NCBI RefSeq assembly: GCF_910592395.1
Contig: NC_088310.1
Coordinates: 20,035,501 to 20,095,500 of the forward strand
Direction of reading: 5' to 3'
DNA from: Lineus longissimus
Taxonomy: Eukaryota > Nemertea > Pilidiophora > Heteronemertea > Lineidae
Length of the DNA: 60,000 bases
Below, piece by piece: positions 1 to 11,905 of this stretch; the first letter of the stretch is position 1; each line of letters starts with the position of its first letter. The notes under the pieces are model-generated. The model was not told the origin of the DNA. It made no database searches and saw nothing but the letters and a program-made list of their open reading frames with translations. The translations under genes were made by a program, and so were the position numbers.

Positions 1-297
1 CCAAATCCCTTTCTGGTTATAATCAATGAAATAGATCAAAATAGGTTTGTCAATGAAATAGTTTTGTAAAGTAGCCACCTTTACAAAGGTGAGATTTTTC
101 AAGCCTTGCTCCCATGGTCACTGCTGTGACAGGTGTCGACAAGTTCTTTTACTTCTTCAGTGAGAAATATCTGGCTTGACATTGTATAAGGGTGGCTTCT
201 GGTGCAACAGGACATAGTGAGCAAAACTCTGTTTTTACTTGAGTTACTTGCTGCCTCAAAGGAAAAACTTGCATTTACCCCATCCATGATTTTTCAG

Positions 298-3200
298 TTC
301 CTGAATCAGTGACAAAGCTTCTCAAGTTTGCAACAGAACAAGGAAAACTGGACTTTTGCTCTCCACCAAATGTTAAAACTCTACTATGCTGTACTATGGA
401 AGAATCGACAATGGTAAGTCGCTCACTCTGAGTGAAATTAACTTATCACTTTCATATTGTATCTTGTGTATGGAAAGTGGTTGTCGACTTGTCACATGAA
501 CAGAAATCAGCCTTTTTGTCTTTCTTATCTCAATATCTGGTGCTATATTGTTGCTTTCATGAATTCTTTCCCTGCAGATTCAAGAAATCAGCTGCCACCT
601 GCTCTTGACCTACTTTCCATTGCCCCTCCACCTCGATTGCTGCTCTGATGAGGCAACAGCATCCCATGTCTTGTCGCATGGTCTCATGATGTGCCGTAGA
701 CCCAAGGGGCCGCAGAGTGCCAGTGGCGCCAATCTATGTAGCTTCATATTCGGAAGGTAAGTGCCAGAACTTGTCTTCTCACTGGTATTTTTGCCCTGTT
801 GTAACTAACTTGCAGGTACATGTATGGTACTACATTGCCACCATCCCTCTTGTAGTGCATTAGGCCAATCATATTTATAATTTCATTGTTATCATTTTTC
901 AGCTATGCAGTCAATCTAAACTGGACATTCACCCATCTTAACCAGACCATCAAGTCGGAAAGACCGTCGAAAGAGTCAACCGATAGGACGTGTGGTGCTA
1001 TCAAGTTCATTGAGCTGCTGATGGAAATGGTGCAGGAGTCAATGAAACAAGCAGAGGCAGACGTTTTGAAGGCATCTGTGTGTAATCCAGGCCACGGTAA
1101 GTACATTTCACATCGTTAGCAAGCTTGAGCAAGGCACTTTACTTGCCCTATCCTTTTAATGCATTGTGCAAGATTCTTTGTACCTGTTACTTATGCTGGG
1201 GCAAACAAAGTGGCCCATCATAGAGAGAGTAAACATTTTATTAGTAGTTTGTGATGGCTTCTCCGTCCCTGTCTGATGACACACTTTGTTTATGTGGTCA
1301 GAGCAAGTTCGGTAGAAGACAATAGGTACCAGTATCAGCAGAGTATACGATTTATGGTATTTGCTGAATTTGGAAGTTTCTCTTGAATGTCTTGATGTTT
1401 GCGTCTAATGTATTTTACTGTTTGTTTTAGGGTATGTGCAGGCCATCAGACTGTGCATTGCATCACATGCCAAGTCTGTCATGGAGAAGTCTGCTGAGTG
1501 GAAGCCATGCATTGAGAAGGTGATATCCATCGCAACAAGTATTCTAAATAACGTCCTATTCCTGCTTGGTGGAAAATCAGAACACGAAGGTAAAGACTCA
1601 TATATGTTGGATCCTTTTTGGCTTGTCCAGAAATACACGATTTTCAGGATGTAATGGCCAAACAACTAAAATCAGTGCTACGTAGGTGGGGCGAATTTCA
1701 TGACCTCAGACAGTGGAGAACTGACATCAAAATGTACAAAACACATATTCTTTTCCCCTCAAGCTTGTGATTTCATCCAGTCTATTGCTGAGCATGCAAC
1801 ATACTCCTTGGTGACTCTACATTGTCCTCTTTAAACATTGCCTGTGCATTCCAGGCATGGCTCCGTCATTTGCTCAGATGGGAACTGCCATATTGTCAAT
1901 GATACAGCAGACGGAGTCTGGAGAAGAGGAGGAAGGCGTGGTCTTGTCTGATGAATTTCAACACATTCTCACCTGGTGCTGGATAAGTATCAAGGTCAGT
2001 GTCACTCACTTTGAACTGTTTCAAAGTTTTGGTAAAATTGTCTAAACTGATAATTGTCCTTTTCTTGTTCAGTGGGAAATAAGAATATGAAAGCTGCAAG
2101 TAACATAGACATGATACCTCCACCCTTACCATAAGTTTTATAGGTTTGAGACATATTTGGCCTAAACAGCATAACTTACAAGAAGTAGTATGGCCGAGGA
2201 GGCAGCCAAGATCAGCAGCTGTGCCTAGCTTGAATGCCTACATAACTTTGCAATCCTTCATGCCATTGATTCTCTTACAGGAATGCAGTCTTCTTCTTGG
2301 TAACCTGCCTGGTTGCCTAGGATCCTCTGGCTCCAATGGCGTGCTTGACTTTCAACAAATCGAGCACATTGGAGACATGCTGATGAAGATTCTTACTAAT
2401 TGTAGACATAGGGTAAGTATCCTGAAGTTTTTCGACTGTGGGAATGGAGGACAGGTAAAAAGAACGGAGATTCTGGGGCAGTGGGTTACAGATGGGGATG
2501 GACTTTACTTGGAGGTGTTTTGAAAGATTTGGATTGCAAGTTCTTGTCTCATTTGTGATGATGTAATTTTCATTCTAGGGTGCTATTGAGGGCTGCAATC
2601 TTGGCTTCATGAAGTTCATGAGCAGTTTGCTGATGTCAAGCGATGTAGAATGGAATAGGCTACCTGGACAGTACTTGAAGAGGGTAAGGAATGCATTGAT
2701 CTTCCGCAAACTGCATCTTACCCCAATAATTTCAATACCCCGGCAGTCTTTGTCATGGTGTAGTCTCGTGTATCAGAGTTTCAGATATCACTGCTCATTA
2801 AAATCGATCAACAGAAAATGAATAGAAGTAGAATCAACATTCTCACCATCAACAAATTCTAGATCTCTTTTGTTCAATTCCAGATTCTATCGGGCTTGAC
2901 CAGTGGTGAGACTCTGTCCTCAGTTACAAGGAGATCAGCTGGGTTGCCTCTTCTTATTCAAAGTATCACAACCAGTGAAACTAAGCTCAAGCTAGTAAGT
3001 ATTGTAACTCAGATAAGTTATCTATGGTTGACCTTCTTTGGGTCTAAAATCTAGATGGTGACCTTCATACTGGTCATTTTGAATACGTTTGGACACTCTC
3101 TTTGCATTGTTTCTGTGTGCTACTATGGTTGGGCGCCTGTTGGAGATCTTGATACAGTAATTCAGACTCTTACACATGTTAAAGGTTCTCATTGATGGGG

Positions 3201-6200
3201 TCTTAAGCTGAAACTTTGTGCCCATTGTCTCTCTAAACCTTTTAGTGATTTTCATTCTACATGCCTTGCCATAATTGTTTGACTTAACCATATTTTCCAG
3301 ACCAAGCTTTTCGATGAGGCAATGCAGACGCTGCTAAATATTGCCAACAAGCCATACAAGGAGTCGGACCAGACCATAGAGATACCACAGGTTAACGCCA
3401 TGAACATCATGGAGACTCTGTTCAGGGATGCCACGCTTTGCCACGCCTGTCTGCAGTACGTCAGTGACGCGGTCATCCTGACAGTCTCAAGCTTCTCCTC
3501 TCCATCTTGGGCAATTAGGAGTGCTGCCCTTCTTCTCTTTGGTAAGTTGCGGTTAGGTGTGTTAACACCAATTACCTCATTCTTTTATTTTTATCAAAAA
3601 TGTAGTGATAATATCGTCTCAAGTTGATTTTCTGGAATAGGAACACCTTTCAGTTGTTGACAGCATTTACCAGTCCTTGATGAGTTTTATAGTAGTTCTG
3701 TACTTCCAATCTCTGTGTGGAGTTCCTGCAAGACAATATCTGAATTGAATGTAACTTGATGAAATATAGTAAATATTATGACATAACTTTGTATTTCTTA
3801 TTCTCAGGCTCCCTTCTGATGCGGATGTTTGGCCACAAAAGGATGGAGAAATTCAGCTTCAGCAGCACAACAACTACAGAGGAGTTCTTCTCGCACTACC
3901 CCGATCTGCAGCATTTTCTCCTGTCTCAGTTGGAAGAAGTCATCTCATGTATGCAAGAGCAAGGAAGACTCCTGCATCCTTCTGTATTCCCATTGCTCGC
4001 CATCCTATCACGCCTTGCTCCAAGCTCACACCAAGGTCATGACATGGCAGATAAGTTCAGGACGTCGGTCTTGACCCTACTTGGAAACCCGGTGCACCAG
4101 GTCCGAGATCTTGCTGCCATAACCACTGTTGTTTTCATTCCTGAAGATGAAAGGGAAGACTTCCTTCAAGACTTAGTGGCACGTTTGCCAGAGAATTGGT
4201 TGGAGCAGACGGAAGGCGGTGGTACCAATCTTTTCCATGGGAAGCTATTGCTGATACAGAAACTCATTCATGTAATCTTACAAAGGTAAGACTCAAGGAT
4301 TTCAGTTGAACTTTCCTCATCCTTTATATCATATTAAGAATTAAAGGGAGACTTACAATGTAGTTTGAAATATCGTGACACTCTCAACTGACCATTAGAC
4401 TGACTGGCACTCCGTCTTAACCTTTGAAAGTTGTAGGCTTACCAGCAAATTTCTGTTGTAATTGCTCTGTTCAGGTAACTAGTAACTTATCATTTGAAAT
4501 AACTTCTAACTCTTTTTCAGAAACTCTCTTGCACCAGATATCATTGAGTCGTTGCATGGAAAAGCTTGGATAGCTGGCCCTGAGAATCCATGCTTCTTGT
4601 TGCGGTCCTTGTTCATGCAGATCTTGGACCTCCTGCCTCCGGATGGTAGAAAGATGATCGAACATGAAACGGACATACTTGATGGGATTACACAACCAAC
4701 ACACATCTTGGTAAGACGTGATTATTGTTGTCATCTTCACATCTGTTACCATGTTGCATCACATCCTTTGTTATACCCCCGCCAACGAGTTGGTGGGGGT
4801 ATACTGTTTTGCACTCGTCCGTGCGTCCGTCCGTCTGTCCGGAGTGATTGAATGAAAACCACTGCATGGAACAAATATGTTTTTATTGTGGAAACTCATC
4901 ACGAGTGGGAGGTCGCATGGTATGGTATTCAATGTCGTCACGCATCCAATATGGCTTCAAGGGCTGCCATCTTGATTTTTGTGGCGACGCCCATTTTCAT
5001 TTCCGCTCATTTAAAAGAGAACCCAGGGCACCCATTCATCTCATATTTCTAGGGAAGGTTCGTACCAGGTTGCCGATGGTTGGTATTGAAAATGGTCGTC
5101 GCCACTTATCCAATATGGCCGCCAGGGGCAGCCATCTTGATTTTCGTTTCCGCTCATTTAAAAGAGAACCAGTGCGCCGATTGATCCGATATTTCTAGGG
5201 AAGGTTTGTACCAGGTTGCCGATGGTTGGTATTGAAAATGGCCGTCGCCACTTATCCAATATGGCCGCCAGGGAAAAGCAGCCAAAAGAATTTATTCAAA
5301 CAATGGCGAATGGTATCATGCCCATCCAGGGCCCTGTATTTTGCAAAAAACTTTTGTATTTAACAAAATAAAATACCAAAAATATATAAGCGAGCCTTGT
5401 AGATTTTTGGTCATACTAATATCAATCCACTCTCTGTACTCATTCACAACCTTTGCTTGCAAAAACTCTCGCCCATGAAAATAATCACCTCTAGCCTCAA
5501 AAACATCTTTTCACCTAGCCACGGCCAATGCTATACTCCCACGGCGGGGGTATCATGAGTGATTGCTCGCAATCACTGTATTTCTAGTTTTCATCTCACT
5601 TGCTCTTACCTCTGATGTGAATGCAATCTGTTATTGTGTAATATGTCCTTGTAATGGAGCTCTGTCCCACATGGCACATTGAATGGCATTCAAAAGTCCC
5701 AGCAGCTGTATTTAAGCCATTTATACATTGGCAATGAATGGCCTGTGGTTGATACAAGTAAGTTCTTTGGGGTGGAGCCCAATGCCGGTGGGTATTATTG
5801 CATGGCCACATAGAGTAATGTCATAGAGTAAAGAGGCTTCCTAAGTAGCTGGTCGATATTGTTTCAGGTTGGCAAAGAACAAGTTCAACGTGGCCTCTCC
5901 AAGCATCTGCTGAGAGCTGAATCTGCAGTGACGATCGGAACGTTCCTCAAGAGTGGCCAGCATGAAGTGAAAGAGGAGTGCCTGCATTGCCTGCACGAGA
6001 TGAGGAATCAGCGTCATGGAACAGAAGCTTTCTGGGCTGAAGTTTCAGTAAGTGACGCTTTCATTCCTAGCTCCAAAATATTACTAGAATTTCAGATTTT
6101 CTGAATCATGCTAGTCCTTGTTCAACGCAAGACGTCGGATTTCAATGGATTCTGTGGTGTTTTGTCACTTTAATATATACCATAGGGGAATCATGTCCAT

Positions 6201-8513
6201 TGTTGTTGGTTGATCAAGAGTACATTACTGCCTCCAAAAACAATTTCAAATTGTTATGTTTTCTGTTAACAATTTTTTCAGGAGAATTTGTTTGAGATGA
6301 TTGTTACCGAAACCAGAGACACACTTCTGAACTCCTGTATGGAACTGATTCTTAACATCCACCGTGATTGTAGTTCCAACTCATCAACACGGTCCCAGCA
6401 AATTGCAGATCGATTGAAATCCGTCTACAGTAAAGAGGAAGTGACGGATGTATCTGGATTGGCACTTGCAGTCTCTGCCATTATTTCAACTGGCGAAAAC
6501 ATTGAAGCAACATCCAGAAGATGTGACCTAGAAGGCTGGTGTCAGTGTGCCCTGACCTACAGCCAACCTACCCAAACTGAGACCACGCGGTTGCAGGCTG
6601 CAAGGGCTATTGTTCTTGGAGGAGTTGCTGTATTTTGCGATATTCAAGTAGAAGGGAATGTCAAGTGTGAAATAAGGTAGGATTATTAGTCACAAACATC
6701 GTTTATGACCTTGAGTCGACCACTTTAATTCGATTGCAATTTTTTTTAAATTAGACCTTGATCTCAAATTCCATGTTCTGGTGCCTATACCAGTGTACCA
6801 TGCAAAGTCAAAGACTCTAGCCAAGTGAGAATCAGAAGAAGTTTGAATCCTTGGCCGAAGATACAGCTTGAACAAAATTAGAGATATTACTTTATACAGC
6901 GAAGCATACAAGTATCCTGTTAAACCCTAAATAGTTTTGTATAACTTTGATTCCAGTTTATTTGATGCTTGCACCTTACTGCTCCAAGACGAATCATCAG
7001 ATGTAAGGCAAGAAATAACAAAACTTGTCTCTGGTTTGCCACATGATGGAAAAGTAACAAACTATCAAAGCTATCAATTCAACAGTGCTATGCAGGTGAG
7101 ATTTCTCTTAAGTTCCAAGGATCTTACAATTTGAAGTATCTGATCTTCAAATAACATTAAAATTACCATAATAAGGGAGATGCTGCCTCTGCCAAGTAGT
7201 GATCCTTTAAGCTTGATTATGTTGTTAGCTTATAATAAAATACCTTGACCATGTTGATGAAAGTCCCCAGGTTCGGAGGTGTAATGCTCTCCTTCCCTTT
7301 TAGATTCTTCTTCGATGTGTTGCGAACCACTTCTCACAAAGTCCAGCCTTCCTTCTACACTTATTCGACAAACTAGCAAACCTACCTGCTGTGGATGAAC
7401 TTTTCCAAGACGAAGATAGTCAAAGGTAATTTTGCACAGATCCTACCATTCTTTATGGTGAACATATTTCCACAACCAAAATAAATAGCCTTGACATGGT
7501 CTCTGCAACAATTTAGGAAAAGAATTCTAAAAAGAGTGTCTTTCTTATCTTCAGAATCACATCACTTTTTGAGCAAGAGGATGTCAACATATTTGCGGAG
7601 AAAGCTCTGTTCTACGGTCTCTTGTGTGACACAGCAAAGGTATGACCAGTACTTCAACGAGAACTTCTTTAACCACCATCGTCTCTACTCCTGGAACCAT
7701 CCTTTAGAAACTGGCAGTTTCATGTCTTAGAACAACTAGAGTCTTATACAGCCATGCATTAATATAGACAAAATAACAAGGAATTGCCCTTGGTTCATGG
7801 AAGTGACATTTAATTCATCTTATAACAGGTGTTTTTTAAAAGGAGGATTCTGACGAATTATGACAAAATGAATTTTTCAGGATATGTTTGAAAAGTGTGA
7901 TCACATCCCTGAAGTGGTTGTGGAACAACTGAAGAAGCTTGCTATGTCCTTGTCAGAGAACATGAAAAAGGCTACTTTTTACCTGGAGCTAAACTTGAAA
8001 GGTGAGTGAAACCAAGCTTACTTACTTTCTGCAGCGCTGTGACCTAAGTCTTCATCAATGTGGTCATAGAACACTTGCAAAAAGGGAATTTACTTTCTTT
8101 GATCCACATGAGACATTTATTAATACTCATCTTTTTCTTTGAATATGATATTCACCTGATGTGGAGGGTTAACACTGCTAGCTACCATGCATAGGGGCCT
8201 GTGTTCATTCCTGGGGTGAATCCAGGATTGTATTTCTGGACGAACCGGCTTGGCTTGGCTCATAAAAGAAATGTAATCTTCCTTGCAATCGAAATCCGAC
8301 TAATTATCCCTGATATTAATTTCAGGTCGTCCAATTTTCAATGCGCTGTTGAATTGCAAAGTCTACCTGATGTCTACCAGCTTCATCAGCTTGTCGAAGC
8401 TCCTGTCCTCGACACTGACCCAGTCATCATGTGGTGAAGAGTGTCTGAGAGACTTGGAACAAGTGACTAACACCTTCCTCGCCCTTGTTGGATCAGATAT
8501 GTGTTGTTCATGA
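298..8513 (+). CDS. THADA: THADA homologue, C-terminal 18 exons (5' part outside window)
   Basis: Exons as read: 298-413, 578-756, 903-1096, 1431-1589, 1855-1994, 2281-2412, 2579-2683, 2884-2994, 3301-3541, 3808-4285, 4521-4710, 5868-6047, 6282-6676, 6957-7095, 7304-7425, 7555-7639, 7881-8001, 8326-8513. Every junction is AG/GT and all phases agree, giving 1,090 codons and a TGA at 8511. The protein is all-helical and HEAT/ARM-like. RRSAGLP (2929-2949) is the signature of the DUF2428/THADA-Trm732 family, and the next exons carry family stretches such as FTSPxWAxRN-like SFSSPSWAIRS and the NLFHGKLL-type motif. From family knowledge, yeast Trm732 (human THADA) partners the Trm7/FTSJ1 methyltransferase for 2'-O-methylation of tRNA position 32, and fly THADA also acts on SERCA and energy balance. 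Human THADA is about 1,950 aa, so roughly the N-terminal 45% lies upstream. No break is seen. Confidence 0.95.
4772..5587. mobile_element. Non-autonomous DNA element in a THADA intron, with palindromic ends and internal tandem repeats
   Basis: The left end is a palindrome, ATACCCCCGCC..TTGGTGGGGGTAT (4773-4802), followed by a GTCCGTCCGTCTGTCC-type run. The right end has a matching palindrome (5533-5553) and a second one, AGTGATTG-ctcg-CAATCACT (5559-5578). Inside, a block containing CCAATATGG, GCCATCTTGATTTT, CATTTAAAAGAGAACC and TTTCTAGGGAAGGTT recurs three times, beginning near 4947, 5109 and 5259, with length differences between copies. No transposase frame is present. It sits between the exons ending at 4710 and starting at 5868, neither of which is disturbed. 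Elements with GGCGGGGGTATA ends are common in marine invertebrate genomes. The outer borders are approximate. Confidence 0.7.
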
Positions 8514-8726
8514 TACCTTTCCAACAAATTCTTATCACAGTCGATTTGTGTATGTAACTAAACTGATAAAGAAATGGTTTTATGATTGATATGATGGGTG
8601 TTATTCAAGATCAAAAATATATTATCTTTTTCGTATCACCCAGTAGGAACAATGATATCTTGCCAATTATCAGAATATGGCCATCTACTGTGACCATAAA
8701 GATGCATTTTTCATTCAAATGCTTAG

Positions 8727-8732
8727 AATAAA
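8727..8732 (+). promoter_or_regulatory. poly(A) signal of the THADA gene
   Basis: A canonical AATAAA lies 214 nt after the THADA stop codon, followed within about 20-40 nt by T/GT-rich sequence (TTTTGTGTTGCTGTTCGTG). It is the first canonical hexamer I noticed after the stop, so the 3' UTR would be about 240 nt. Confidence 0.7.
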
Positions 8733-8759
8733 ATGATTTCTGAACAAATTTTGTGTTGC

Positions 8760-9111
8760 TGTTCGTGTCTTCTCCCAGATAATCAAAAAGATAGCGCACT
8801 CTAACTATGTTTGCCAGAAAAGTTAGTTTTTTGGCCAATAGGTCGCAACAGTGTTCTTTGCTGATTCACCCAGTGGAGGATGATAGTGGGGTTATTAAAA
8901 TTAATCATGGTTATGGCCCGCGCTGGAATCCTTTGTAGGCTGGTGAAATTAAGGGGCAAAGGAACTGATTAAGAGTGCCCTCAATCCGTTATTCTATTTC
9001 TCCGGCCCACGAAGGATTCTTTTGTCCATTTCCGACGGCCCATAGATGGTATATTAACTTGAGGACAGTGCCTTTGGCAGTCTTTGCCTAGGACAGTATC
9101 TTTGGCAGTGA
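8760..9111. other. Intergenic spacer after THADA
   Basis: I see no splice-bounded open frame or repeat here. The last part (9055 on) grades into degenerate copies of the neighbouring minisatellite unit. Confidence 0.5.
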
Positions 9112-9675
9112 CCCATACAAGCTCTATAAAGGTAGTCCCCATACAGACTCCATATGAAGACAGTGTCCCATACAGGCTCCGTATGAAGATGGTGTCCCAT
9201 ACAGGCTCCGTATGAAGACGGTGTCCCATACAGGCTCCGTATGAGGACCGTGTCCCATACAGGCTCCGTATGAGGACGGTGTCCCATACAGGCTCTGAAT
9301 GAAGACGGTGTCCCATACAGGTTCCGTATGAAGACGGTGTCCCATAAAGGTTCCGTATGAAGACAGTGTCCCATACTTGCTCCGTATGAAGACAGTGCCC
9401 CATACGTACAAGCTCTGAATGAAGGTAGGGTATCATACAATCTCTGCACGAAGACAGTCGGCCATAAACGCTCTGAATGAAGGCAGGTCATCATACAGTC
9501 TCTGCACGAAGACAGTGTCCCATACAAGCTCTGAATGATGGCAGTGCCCCAAATGCTAGCATCTACATGAAGACATCAGTCATACACGCTCTGATGCAGG
9601 CTCCTTATGAAGATAGTGTCCCATACAAGATTTGCAAGAAGTCAGATTCCCATACAGGGTCCGTATGAAGACATC
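9112..9675. repeat. 29-bp minisatellite, about 19 units
   Basis: The repeat unit is GTATGAAGACGGTGTCCCAT followed by ACAGGCTCC (29 bp). The central copies (about 9160-9390) are nearly identical and the flanking copies are increasingly divergent. Each unit contains CATAC-aggctcc-GTATG, a 5-bp inverted repeat with a 7-nt loop. Because 29 is not a multiple of 3, the - strand stays open in all three frames across the core, producing repetitive pseudo-proteins of 95-157 codons. These have no start context or splice context and are not genes. Confidence 0.95.
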
Positions 9676-10963
9676 GTCAAGCTCTCTATGGAAGTCATTC
9701 TCGTTTTCGCGGATACTCTCTTAACCTCCCTATTGTTCTCAGTACCCCGAAAGTGTTAAAAATATGTAGCCTTTATAGTGACGTTTGACATTTTATCGGT
9801 CATTTGGATAATCGGAGCCGGAATAATTTTGCTCCAGCTCATCTTATATTACCTATAATTGTCTGTGCCATTCCCAGCCTCAAATGTCATCCTTTGTGAT
9901 CAGACTCTTTAAAGACGATTACTTTACTGGTACGGTCATGTTTGAGAATATATGGGCTGGAGTTTCCTTTTCTATAATAACTAAAACCGTATAGCCTATC
10001 TGTATGTTTAACATGAAAATGGAACTCATCAGTATTGGACGAGAAAAAAGTGTCCAGTTTGATAAAGGTGAATCGCCACAAATCTTAGCGGGAATTTTCT
10101 ACAAGTCTGACAGAAATGAGGGATTTACATGTAACAGAGAATAAATCAGCTCCAACTCTAATATGAAGAAAACTGATTTGGTTGATGAGAAAATGTCGCA
10201 GGATTTGAACACGTTTAAATTGAACCCAGGCGATAGTGAAAGTGTGCTGTTACACTAGGCTAGGGTAATTTGGTTTTGTCAACCGATGGTGGTAACTATA
10301 TCATTTCTCACACTATTTTTTTGTCAGTCAATTAACTTTGCCTTGTCAACCAATGGCGGTAACCTGGGTAATCCGGATAGATATATCGCTTGATAAATTA
10401 CTGTATGAGTATTGATTTCTCCCAAATGTCATCTGCATCGTTCTCACACAAAACATATTCCCCCAATGACATGGTAACACAACAGCAATAACAGGAACAT
10501 TGCTGATGGCATGGCATCCGCTACAATTGCGGTTATTGTGGTCTTTCTGAGCAGAAGCTTTATACTGCATTGACTGGGAGTGTCATTATCACCGTGGTAT
10601 TGACGATAGGACTCGATCCACGCAGTCACGGCGACGAGGGCTGCGATCAGTGTTGGATAAGATATTTGCCAACGCTTGGTTGTCCGGTTACGGAGTTGTT
10701 TTACTGTGGGATTAGGATACAGCAGTCATCAGGATGGTAAGGAAGATGTCGTGTTGGTGTTAGATGTAGTTTGGACGAACCTTTAAGAAACAGATGTCTT
10801 CTCAGCAGTGGTTGTCGTTCCGCTTTTGGCGTAGATGAAGTCAACTATTATTTATCTCAGTCACATTAGCTCCTATTTATGTTCATCATCAACATTGGAG
10901 CAACTATACCATAATCCTGGCTTCGTCATTATCTAAACAGTATCTGACATCCATATTTTGTTA
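9676..10963. other. No gene recognised
   Basis: Only short, unsupported frames are present. A short motif recurs as TTTTGTCAACCGATGGTGGTAAC (about 10275) and CTTGTCAACCAATGGCGGTAAC (about 10341), perhaps decayed dispersed repeats. Confidence 0.4.
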
Positions 10964-11036
10964 GGGCTGCAATGCAAAACGACCGAAAGACATATATTTG
11001 TGATGCAAAAAACTTTGGCGTTTTGCCTTGCAGCCC
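10964..11036. repeat. 73-nt near-perfect foldback (hairpin)
   Basis: The arms are 10964-10981 (GGGCTGCAATGCAAAACG) and 11019-11036 (CGTTTTGCCTTGCAGCCC). They pair at 17 of 18 positions around a 37-nt loop. Pairing does not extend past the outer ends. It could be a tiny foldback transposon remnant or a hairpin RNA. The stem is short for a typical pre-miRNA and I do not recognise a known mature miRNA in it. Confidence 0.6.
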
Positions 11037-11144
11037 CTCATATTATGTCATACATGTAGGCCTAAACTGGCCGAAGTCTTAATAACTGTCCAACCATAAC
11101 AGTGTCTGACATTCTATCCCGACTGAAGTTAGATGATTGTTCGT

Positions 11145-11335
11145 TGTCCTCATCCTCACCGTCATCGTCATCATCACCGTCACAGTTTATGTATGCGGTA
11201 TAGGCTATCTCGCATGGGCTAGTCCTCATCGTCGTCGTCGTCGTCGTCGTCATCATCATCATCATCATTATCATCATCATCATCATCATTAGCATCGTCA
11301 TCGTCATCATCATCATCGTCATCATTATCACCTTT
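11145..11335. repeat. TCA/TCG trinucleotide-rich simple repeat
   Basis: Runs of TCATCG, TCGTCG and TCATCA occupy 11145-11180 and 11224-11335. On the - strand they read as poly-Met/Asp/Thr, which explains a spurious 96-codon frame there. Confidence 0.9.
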
Positions 11336-11655
11336 ACGGAATAAAACCTCAATCATACATGACTGCGTGAAAAAAGTTCAATGAGACGTATTTATCATGT
11401 TTATCCCCAAATCCCGCATCTTCAAAACGATTGATTGATCGTCGGTTTCGATCGATTTTGCTTTCATCGGAGGCTCCTCTGACCTTTCACTCGTTTGTCT
11501 AGATCATGTCTACGCCCGGGGGATACGGTGCCAGTCTCTTGTAGTTTACTGGCTGAAGGACTGAAAGCATGTCGCCGGCTTAATTACCGCTGCGAGGGCA
11601 GGTTTTTATCAATATAGCTGGCCATGCCAGTTTTTCTGTTTGGTGATAACATGAG

Positions 11656-11905
11656 AGATAGTGATGACCTGAATTCATCTATTCGCTGTTAGTGGTAAGC
11701 TGAATTCATCTATTCGCCGATAGTGATGACCTGAATTCATCTATTCGCGGTTAGTGGTAACATGAATTCATCTATTCGCTGATAGTGGTAACCTGAATTC
11801 ATCTATTCGCTGATAGTAATGATATGAATTCGTCTATTCGCTGATACTGGTAACCTGATTTCGCCTATTCGCTGATTAGTGGTAACCTGCATTCATTTGT
11901 TCATT
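11656..11905. repeat. 31-bp tandem repeat, about 8 units
   Basis: The unit is GATAGTGGTAACCTGAATTC followed by ATCTATTCGCT (31 bp). Six copies are well conserved and the last two degenerate. Most units carry a GAATTC. A looser copy (AACATGAATTCATC) recurs near 11990. Confidence 0.9.

Noticed and set aside
8981-9527. Three overlapping repetitive - strand frames (95-157 codons) with CMGH/LSSYG-type repeats
   Set aside because: They are the three readings of one 29-bp minisatellite and have no start or splice support.
11062-11352. 96-codon - strand frame with poly-Met and poly-Asp
   Set aside because: Translation of a TCA/TCG simple repeat.
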